Part shown: in pieces, positions 6,303 through 12,097 of the stretch | Layout of the letters: each line of letters begins with the position of its first letter | How positions within the stretch are numbered: the first letter of the stretch is position 1 | Assembly (NCBI GenBank): GCA_022712735.1 | Contig: JAFLKA010000106.1 | Span: forward strand, 1 to 21,906 | Source: Marinosulfonomonas sp. | Lineage (GTDB): Bacteria; Pseudomonadota; Alphaproteobacteria; Rhodobacterales; Rhodobacteraceae | Direction of reading: 5' to 3' | Length of the DNA: 21,906 nucleotides | Translations under genes and position numbers: made by a program | The notes under the pieces: model-generated | What the model saw: the letters and a program-made list of their open reading frames with translations, nothing else | Databases searched by the model: none | Told to the model about the DNA's origin: nothing

Positions 6303-8138
6303 ATGACACAACAAACAAAAATCACAGAAATTACTGAAACCATTGCCTTTGGCGATCTTTATATCTCACCCCTTAATCCGCGCACCATCGTAACCGATGA
6401 AGAAACGGCGGCACTCGCTGACAACATTCGTATTGCGGGTCTGATCCATAACCTTGCAGGGTTCCGCGAGGACACAGCCAAAGGTGTTGGGGTCGTTGCA
6501 GGTGGGCGGCGTTACCGCGCCCTAGCCCTGTTGCAAGACGATAGCCGCTTTCACAATATCCCTGTGAAAATTGCCCCCGATTTGGCAACCGCACAACTTT
6601 GGGCATCAAGCGAGAATGCACAGCGTATCGACTTGAAACCAGCCGAGGAAATCCGCAGTTTTGGTGCCATGAAAGAGCGCGGTATGAAGGCGGCAGAAAT
6701 TGCGGTTGCCTACGGTATTACCGAAAAGCATGTTTATCGCCGTATGGCTCTAGCAGGTCTGCAAAACGAGATTCTGGACGCCCTACAGGCCGAAGAAATC
6801 AACTTGAGCCAAGCGGCGGCGTTCACGATCAGCGACGATCTTAAATTGTCTTTGGAGGTGTTAGAGCAGGTAAAAGCGCGTCAAGAAGGCTGGAATGCCA
6901 TGACAGACTACCAAATCAAACAAGCCCTGAAACCCACGTCAGTTGACGCCGAAGGCGACCGCCGTGCTAAATTTGTTGGCCTTGAAGCATACAAAAAGGC
7001 AGGAGGGAGGATTGGTGGCGATCTTTTCTCGGATAAAACCACGCTTGATGATCCAGAAATCCTTGAAGAAGTGTTCCTTGCAAAACTAGCCGATGCCGCA
7101 GAGGCGCACCGTGTTGAAAATGGTCTAAAGTGGGTTCGCGTCTTTGAAGACGATTACCTTGATTACGATTACCCAAAATCAAACGGTTTTGGCCGCATTT
7201 ACCCAACAGAAGAACCGTTGAGTGATGAAGATCAAGCCCGCTTTGATGAGTTGGAAGAACTGTCATATGGCGACGAGCTTGACGAGGCACAGGAAACAGA
7301 ATTTGCATTGTTAGAGCAAAAAGCCGAGGGGTTTTGGACAGATGAACAAAAGGCCATTTCTGGCGCGGTTGTTCATGTAGGTCACAGTGGTAAAGTTTGT
7401 GTTTTGGCGGGTCTCATTGCCGCCGATGATTGCGCCGAAGCCATTGCCGCCGAAATCATGGCACCTAATATGCACAAACAAACAAGTGTGAAAAAGTCGC
7501 CAATCTCGGAAGCGTTGAACCGTGATCTTCATTGTATGCAGACAGGAGCGCGGCAAAATGCTTTGATCAATGACCCAAAACTTGCCCTGCACCTTCTGGC
7601 ATTCCAAGTTTCAAACCAGATGGGCTACCGCACAGCGTTCGGCTTAACCAAAACTACCGTGTCAAATGTGCCATCAACCGAAACTGGCTTTGTACTGGAT
7701 AAGCACCTGACCACAGCGATCAACGCCGCCGACAAACCAACAAGTGCAGAGGCTTTCGCCGCATTTCGCAAACGTGGTGATAAGAAAATTATGGAGATTT
7801 TGCACAATTACCTCGTGGCACAGCTTTCGATTGACGACCCCGATCTGGGCGAAATGATCGACACACTGACTAAGAAAAACACCCGCGACACGTTCACACC
7901 AACCGCCGAGAACTTCTTTAAGCGTGTTGGTGGCCCTTATATGGTCACTCTTTGGGCTGATTTACTGGACTTGAAGGCCGATCACCCAACAGTCACCACT
8001 TTCGCAAAGTTGAAAAAGGGCGAGAAGGCCGACAAGTTTGAAAAGCTGTTCTCTGATCCAGATACCCGCGCCGCATTGAAGCTTACAAAAGCGCAAGAAA
8101 CACGGCTTGCAGAGTGGTTGCCCGAAGGCATGATTTAA
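6303..8138 (+). CDS. ParB/RepB/Spo0J-like DNA-binding protein, 611 aa
   Basis: The first 110 residues form a ParB/Srx-type domain: ISPLNPRTIV (21-30), VVAGGRRYRALALL with the GxRR motif (64-77), and SSENAQRIDLKPAEE, the family's N-x-x-R-x-x-L-x-P-x-E. A helix-turn-helix follows at about 130-150 (AAEIAVAYGITEKHVYRRMAL). The remaining 400-plus residues are an acidic extension without a family I can name, so the protein is about twice the length of a classical partition ParB. No ParA lies next to it, so a role as regulator, nuclease-like ParB or conjugation-associated factor is more likely than plasmid partition. ATG 6303 has AAGGA about 8-12 bases upstream. A strong terminator follows at 8257-8282. 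Confidence 0.8.
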   Translation: MTQQTKITEITETIAFGDLYISPLNPRTIVTDEETAALADNIRIAGLIHNLAGFREDTAKGVGVVAGGRRYRALALLQDDSRFHNIPVKIAPDLATAQLWASSENAQRIDLKPAEEIRSFGAMKERGMKAAEIAVAYGITEKHVYRRMALAGLQNEILDALQAEEINLSQAAAFTISDDLKLSLEVLEQVKARQEGWNAMTDYQIKQALKPTSVDAEGDRRAKFVGLEAYKKAGGRIGGDLFSDKTTLDDPEILEEVFLAKLADAAEAHRVENGLKWVRVFEDDYLDYDYPKSNGFGRIYPTEEPLSDEDQARFDELEELSYGDELDEAQETEFALLEQKAEGFWTDEQKAISGAVVHVGHSGKVCVLAGLIAADDCAEAIAAEIMAPNMHKQTSVKKSPISEALNRDLHCMQTGARQNALINDPKLALHLLAFQVSNQMGYRTAFGLTKTTVSNVPSTETGFVLDKHLTTAINAADKPTSAEAFAAFRKRGDKKIMEILHNYLVAQLSIDDPDLGEMIDTLTKKNTRDTFTPTAENFFKRVGGPYMVTLWADLLDLKADHPTVTTFAKLKKGEKADKFEKLFSDPDTRAALKLTKAQETRLAEWLPEGMI

Positions 8139-8145
8139 CCCGCTT

Positions 8146-8168
8146 GGCGGGGCTATAACAGCCCCGCC
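8146..8168 (+). terminator. GC-rich hairpin just after the ParB-like gene
   Basis: GGCGGGGCT-ATAAC-AGCCCCGCC, a 9-bp perfect stem starting 8 bases past the stop. No T-run follows. Probably mRNA 3'-end protection or a weak first terminator. Confidence 0.5.
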
Positions 8169-8256
8169 ACAGCAATTAAATCACGGTTCGCGATTGTCTA
8201 CACCAAACGAAAACCCGGCTATTTTTTCCTGTTTTCCTTGTGGTGAGGAATTAACT

Positions 8257-8282
8257 GACCCCGCTTCGGCGGGGTCTTTTTT
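8257..8282 (+). terminator. Strong rho-independent terminator
   Basis: GACCCCGC-TTCG-GCGGGGTC, an 8-bp perfect stem with a stable TTCG tetraloop, directly followed by six T residues (8277-8282). It ends the DUF1419-ParB transcript. Confidence 0.85.
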
Positions 8283-8414
8283 ATGCTGTTTTACCAATGC
8301 TGGCGATCTACCTTATTCCACCGTTATCGTAAAATTGCCCGCTGTGTCAGGGCAACGCCCCAACACCACGGGCCCGCGCTATTCGCGCAGAAGCCACTAT
8401 CGCGGCCAAATAAC

Positions 8415-8975
8415 CTACCAACACCAACTTTGCCGCCTACCGCCCTCGTATGGTCGAGCAAGCCCGTCCGTTATCAAAATATCACCTACATCACGGTTAT
8501 TTATCAGCAGACGCCCGAGGCTACGTTGATACCTGTCCCGCCCAGGTAGTCGCACCAGCTCAACAACAGCTATACTCGCAATCAGATTTCGAACCCGCTG
8601 CGTTGCAAATTCTCCAAGCCTTTTTTCCAGGTCACAGCGAGAATTGTAGGTTTCAGGTGTATCAAACCCAACCAAACGGAATCGCTCACCTCGCCAATCA
8701 AGCGTATCGCCATCAACCACATAAATTTCAGCCCGGTCTATGACTTCGCTGACGGCTTGCGTCGGATCGAAAAGGACGGCGCAAACCACCATTGCCCCAA
8801 TCAGAGTTTTTACAACTTCTCGCACTTTGGGAAAAAAACCATATCTGCCACCAACAATACGCATTCCAAATGACCCGTGATTGCCCCCAGAGCGTCTTGC
8901 ATCCTCGATCACCCGTCGCCCCAGGTTTTTCCGTTTTTCAGTGGCTTCAATCAGTCCCATATTTAGCTCGCTCAC
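8415..8975 (-). CDS. Thermonuclease-like (SNase) protein with N-terminal membrane anchor
   Basis: 186 residues. One hydrophobic segment at about 54-69 (VVKTLIGAMVVCAVLF) follows a basic 50-residue N-terminus, so the catalytic domain is probably exported but tethered. The SNase domain covers about 80-182: VVDGDTLDW (metal-binding D at 88 and 90), FRLVGFDTPE, with R100 and E108 spaced exactly as R35 and E43 of staphylococcal nuclease, and DRYQRSLGR with R151 matching R87. All catalytic positions are therefore present. GTG 8975 is chosen because AAAAGG lies 7 bases upstream; ATG 8960 is the alternative. Such plasmid-borne SNases often accompany ParB/DUF1419 blocks, and they degrade DNA or RNA with calcium. 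Confidence 0.8.
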   Translation of the reverse strand: MSELNMGLIEATEKRKNLGRRVIEDARRSGGNHGSFGMRIVGGRYGFFPKVREVVKTLIGAMVVCAVLFDPTQAVSEVIDRAEIYVVDGDTLDWRGERFRLVGFDTPETYNSRCDLEKRLGEFATQRVRNLIASIAVVELVRLPGRDRYQRSLGRLLINNRDVGDILITDGLARPYEGGRRQSWCW

Positions 8976-9169
8976 TCACATACCTTTTTAACTGGTTTCT
9001 TATTGATGAAACATACAGGCCATCACTTGTGCCGCGTCTTCGCCGCTTCAAATGGTAATTTCCCCTGCCCCGCAAACGGGTCATTCCTCGCGCAACAAAT
9101 CACCCTTTGACACTACGTTTTTCTGGCCTGTTTAGTAATTTCATCGAAACAAGTAAAAAGGTAAAGATT
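8976..9169. other. Divergent intergenic region
   Basis: It lies between the minus-strand SNase gene and the plus-strand 62-aa gene. It holds the promoter at 9107-9136; otherwise I see no structure. Confidence 0.4.
9107..9136 (+). promoter_or_regulatory. Sigma-70-type promoter of the 62-aa gene
   Basis: Consensus -35 TTGACA (9107-9112), 18-base spacer, -10 TTTAGT (9131-9136). Transcription would start near 9143, about 27 bases before the ATG. Confidence 0.6.
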
Positions 9170-9358
9170 ATGTCAAATGAAAATATGAAACTTCGCGTGA
9201 AGACTGGTGAAAAAGACGGTAAAAACTTCTGGAACGACTGCGGAGTGATCTTCATCAACCGCGACGATCAGGGCACCATTACTTCGGTTTCGGTGAAACA
9301 CGATATGTTCCCAAACGTCGAAATGGTTGCTTTCCCAAAACGCGAAGAAAACTCTTAA
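9170..9358 (+). CDS. Small hypothetical protein, 62 aa
   Basis: The start at ATG 9170 is supported by AAAAGGTAAAG just upstream and by the promoter at 9107-9136; a longer frame from 9107 would begin at that promoter. The product is soluble and beta-rich in appearance: LRVKTGEKDGKNFWNDCGVIF, then ITSVSVKHDMFPNVEMVAFPK. I recognise no named family, although similar small proteins seem common on roseobacter plasmids near single-strand-binding and SNase genes. A GC-rich hairpin follows directly. Confidence 0.65.
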   Translation: MSNENMKLRVKTGEKDGKNFWNDCGVIFINRDDQGTITSVSVKHDMFPNVEMVAFPKREENS

Positions 9359-9365
9359 TCATCGA

Positions 9366-9387
9366 AGGGGCGGTTTACGCCGCCCCT
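9366..9387 (+). terminator. Hairpin after the 62-aa gene
   Basis: AGGGGCGG-TTTACG-CCGCCCCT, an 8-bp perfect stem eight bases after the stop. No T-run follows, so termination is likely but not certain. Confidence 0.55.
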
Positions 9388-9400
9388 CTCACACTCATCA

Positions 9401-9453
9401 TTCCCTAAATATCCTCGGGGAGCGCCAAGGGCGCGGGGCTGAAAGCTCTCTTG
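9401..9453. repeat. Direct repeat copy 2 (about 53 bp)
   Basis: It matches 4269-4323 with a few changes and one gap near its end. The GCGCC-AAG-GGCGC stem is kept, while the GGGGC/GCCCC stem has decayed (GGGGC-TGAAA-GCTCT). It ends 6 bases before repeat copy C. Confidence 0.7.
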
Positions 9454-9459
9454 CTGATA

Positions 9460-9518
9460 GGCCTAGTCGGCCCGGACGTGTGATTTTGGCCAACTCGAGG
9501 AACATGTGGAGAACAAAG
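9460..9518 (+). repeat. Repeat copy C (59-bp family)
   Basis: Same orientation as copy A and identical at 52 of 59 positions; every difference is a transition. It lies 110 bases upstream of the intact serine recombinase gene. Confidence 0.85.
9500..9514 (+). promoter_or_regulatory. Putative LexA (SOS) box in repeat C
   Basis: GAAC-N7-GAAC with spacer ATGTGGA, 42 bases upstream of the TATAAT that probably serves the recombinase gene. Confidence 0.55.
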
Positions 9519-9532
9519 TTGCGTAATTCATA

Positions 9533-9590
9533 ATATTTGCACCAACCCATCATGGCTATAATAATAAGGCTGATCGTGCGGTGCAAATAT
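9533..9590 (+). promoter_or_regulatory. Inverted repeat around the recombinase promoter; candidate res site or operator
   Basis: ATATTTGCACC (9533-9543) and GGTGCAAATAT (9580-9590) are perfect 11-bp inverted copies 36 bases apart. A consensus -10 TATAAT (9557-9562) sits between them. A degenerate third unit, GGTGCATAAT, follows at 9593-9602. Dyads of this kind upstream of small serine recombinases are typical of recombination (res) sites that double as operators. A second -10-like TATAGT lies at 9615-9620. Confidence 0.5.
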
Positions 9591-9628
9591 CAGGTGCATA
9601 ATTGTTTCATATGGTATAGTTTGAACTC

Positions 9629-10174
9629 ATGCTTATCGGTTACGCCAGAGTGTCCAGTAAGGGACAATCCCTTGAACGCCAAATCGGCGCGCTGAATGCT
9701 GCCAAGGCCGATAAAATTTTTCGAGAGAAGGCGTCTGCGCGAACTATTAAGGGTAGACCGCAGCTTGAACGGGCCATTGATGCCTTGGGAACAGGAGACG
9801 TTTTTGTTATCGCAGAGTGGGACAGGGCGACCCGATCTATGATTGACGGGATAGGGATCATCCAGCGGGTCGCTGATCGAGCTGCGACGATAAAGGTGTT
9901 GGACAAGCCTTGGCTGGATCTGACTACCCCGATGGGAAAAGGTATTCTTGCTTTTCTTTCTGCATTAGCAGAGGACGAGCGAGAGCGCATCACGCGTCGC
10001 GCCAATGAAGGCCGCCAAATTGCACTGGCTAACGGAACCAGATTTGGACGCAAGCCAAAGCTCACGGAACACCAACGAGAGTTGGCCCGTAGGCGTATGG
10101 CTAAAGGTGAAACTTGCCGAGCAATTGCGAAAGACCTCGGTGTAGCCCACACAACGATTTCAAGGCTCGGGTAG
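9629..10174 (+). CDS. Small serine recombinase (resolvase/invertase family), intact
   Basis: 181 residues, the usual length. The catalytic domain begins MLIGYARVSSKGQSLERQ, with the YxRVS motif and nucleophile Ser9 (R7 before it). EWDRATRS (63-70) supplies the DR-x-x-RS active-site arginines, and the E-helix runs EDERERITRRANEGR (115-129). A helix-turn-helix closes the protein (TEHQRELARRRM to GVAHTTISRLG). It catalyses site-specific recombination through a phosphoserine intermediate. ATG 9629 has no good ribosome site; it is only 9 bases past a TATAGT, so a leaderless transcript is possible besides one from TATAAT 9557. Upstream lie repeat C with a putative LexA box and an inverted-repeat binding region. 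No transposase accompanies it. Confidence 0.85.
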   Translation: MLIGYARVSSKGQSLERQIGALNAAKADKIFREKASARTIKGRPQLERAIDALGTGDVFVIAEWDRATRSMIDGIGIIQRVADRAATIKVLDKPWLDLTTPMGKGILAFLSALAEDERERITRRANEGRQIALANGTRFGRKPKLTEHQRELARRRMAKGETCRAIAKDLGVAHTTISRLG

Positions 10175-10300
10175 CGTGGATAGAAAAACACATAAGCGCA
10201 TTTGTCCTCTGGACAGGATGCGACCATCAAACACTTGCCAGATGCCCTGTTTTACGTAGGGTGGAGCGAAAAAGAACGATATGACACAACGAGTTAAAGT

Positions 10301-11557
10301 ATGCGCGCAGGAGTAAACCCTGAAATTATGGTTTGGGCAAGATTGTCCTCCGGTTTCTCTGAAGAAGAAGCCGCGCATAAACTTGGCCTAAAGGACAGCA
10401 CAAAGCAAACAGCGACTGAAAAACTTGCGTTGTTGGAGAACGGAGAATCTCAACCAACCCGTAATCAACTTGCCAAGATTTCCAACGTATACAATCGGCC
10501 TCTTTTGACTTTCTACATGGCCGCGCCCCCAGCAGAGGGCCGAAAGGGCGAAGATTTCCGTCAGACCGCAGGTGGAATACCCAGACGAGAGAATGCAAAA
10601 CTTGATGTGCTGCGACGAGGCGTTCGCGCACGGCAAGAAATGGTCCGAAGCATACTTGAGGACGAAGAAGAGTTACAGGAGCGTGTATTTGTCGGTTCTG
10701 TAAGAATGGATCAGGGTGTTGGTCACTTGGTTCAAGAGATGGCCAGAGAGCTGGAGTTTGATCATACAGATTTAGCGGCACGTAACGGAGACCCGTCCGC
10801 ATTATTTCGCCTTTTGCGTGCTCAGGCAGAACAATTGGGCGTTTTCGTTTTGATGCTTGGTGATCTGGGTTCTTGGCACTCTGCAATCAGTGCAGATGTG
10901 TTTAGGGGGTTTGCGATTGCTGACCGTATGGCACCATTCGTTGTCATTAATTCCAACGATGCCCTAACGGCCCGCGCCTTTACTCTTATTCATGAATTGG
11001 CGCATCTATGGCTTGGGCAGAGTGGCGTGAGCGGAAATCCGTCCACGGACACCCCAGCAAATGAACATGCCAGAATTGAACAGTTCTGCAATGATGTTGC
11101 AGGTGAATTTCTCTTGCCCGACGATCTGTTTTGGCAGGGCCTGCAACACTTTGATCCTGATGATCAGGCCAGCGCAGGCGCAACAATATCTATAATCGCT
11201 CAACGTTGGTCCGTGAGTGAACCAATGGTTGCCTATCGCTTGCGAAGACGCCGTGAGATCACCAACGCAGTTTATCAAGCCCTCTATGGTCAGTATGTAA
11301 TGAGGTGGCAGGCCGCCAAAGCCAAAGAAAAGGCTGAACGTGGTGACAATGTGCGTCTGCCTGACTTAACAATGAAGCGATTTCGCCTTGGAACTGGTTT
11401 GTTGGAGTTTGTCCGCAGAACGGTCCGAGATAACGGCATGACGTATACCAAAGCCGCCAAAGTTCTGGGCACTAAACCTGGAGCTGTCGAACCATTGCTC
11501 AGGAAATTTGAAAGTAACAATGGATCGTTTGTCTCTGTTACGGAGAGGCGCACTTGA
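10301..11557 (+). CDS. XRE plus ImmA/IrrE metallopeptidase, antitoxin-type partner of DUF4411
   Basis: 418 residues. An N-terminal XRE-like region (about 8-75: NPEIMVWARLSSGFSEEEAAHKLG, then ENGESQPTRNQLAKIS) is followed by a zinc metallopeptidase domain with HELAH at 231-235 and the third-ligand region IEQFCNDVAGEFLLP (259-273). This COG2856-type layout is the usual partner of DUF4411 PIN-like toxins. It probably represses its own operon and restrains the toxin. The peptidase target is unknown. ATG 10301 fits the family's usual beginning (VNPEIxxWAR), though the ribosome site is weak. The stop codon overlaps the next start (TTGA). Confidence 0.85.
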   Translation: MRAGVNPEIMVWARLSSGFSEEEAAHKLGLKDSTKQTATEKLALLENGESQPTRNQLAKISNVYNRPLLTFYMAAPPAEGRKGEDFRQTAGGIPRRENAKLDVLRRGVRARQEMVRSILEDEEELQERVFVGSVRMDQGVGHLVQEMARELEFDHTDLAARNGDPSALFRLLRAQAEQLGVFVLMLGDLGSWHSAISADVFRGFAIADRMAPFVVINSNDALTARAFTLIHELAHLWLGQSGVSGNPSTDTPANEHARIEQFCNDVAGEFLLPDDLFWQGLQHFDPDDQASAGATISIIAQRWSVSEPMVAYRLRRRREITNAVYQALYGQYVMRWQAAKAKEKAERGDNVRLPDLTMKRFRLGTGLLEFVRRTVRDNGMTYTKAAKVLGTKPGAVEPLLRKFESNNGSFVSVTERRT

Positions 11558-12054
11558 TTTACCTCTTTGATGCCAACACGCTTATTCAAGCCAAAAATGA
11601 GTATTACCCGCTCGAACACATCCCACAATTCTGGGATTGGATAGTTGAGCAAGGTGAACTTGGCTTGATAAAAATGCCGTTCGAAATTTATGATGAGATA
11701 TCTGCATATGCGGACGATCTGTCTGACTGGATCAAAGATGAAGACGTGAAGTCAGCATTGCTTTTGGACGAAGCTGTTGACCCGGCATTATTGCAAGCAG
11801 TTATGGAAAACGGATATCAGGCTAATGACCCAGTGTTTACTGAAACAGATGTAGAAAAAATTGGGCGCGACGCATTCCTAATTGCTTATGCAACCGTTGA
11901 CGCCGAGCGGATTGTCGTCACAAAGGAAGCATCAAGGCCTAGCAAGCAGCGTGGCAACAGAAAAATACCTGACGTCTGCGACGATATGGGTATTGCCTGG
12001 ACGCGCGACTTCGAAGTGTATCGGGCGCTTGGATTTAGCCTGGCGGGAAAGTAG
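11554..12054 (+). CDS. DUF4411 family PIN-like toxin
   Basis: 166 residues. It begins MIYLFDANTLIQAKNEYYP, the first PIN-like acidic position (D6) with N8, then FWDWIVEQGELG, MPFEIYDEI, and a late RDAFLIAYA/VVTKEAS segment followed by KIPDVCDDMGI, as expected for DUF4411. The family is a PIN-like nuclease (RNase toxin candidate) encoded after an ImmA/IrrE-XRE gene. The start is TTG 11554, which overlaps the upstream stop; GGAGAGG (11542-11548) supports it. It converges with the defence operon ending at 12098, with 43 bases between them. Confidence 0.85.
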   Translation: MIYLFDANTLIQAKNEYYPLEHIPQFWDWIVEQGELGLIKMPFEIYDEISAYADDLSDWIKDEDVKSALLLDEAVDPALLQAVMENGYQANDPVFTETDVEKIGRDAFLIAYATVDAERIVVTKEASRPSKQRGNRKIPDVCDDMGIAWTRDFEVYRALGFSLAGK

Positions 12055-12097
12055 CGCCTGCGGCATATAAATTTTCAATTAGTTCGAGGCACCACAA

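Noticed and set aside
9640..10230. 196-residue open frame antisense to the serine recombinase
   Set aside because: The plus strand encodes a complete recombinase with all catalytic motifs. The antisense frame is its shadow.
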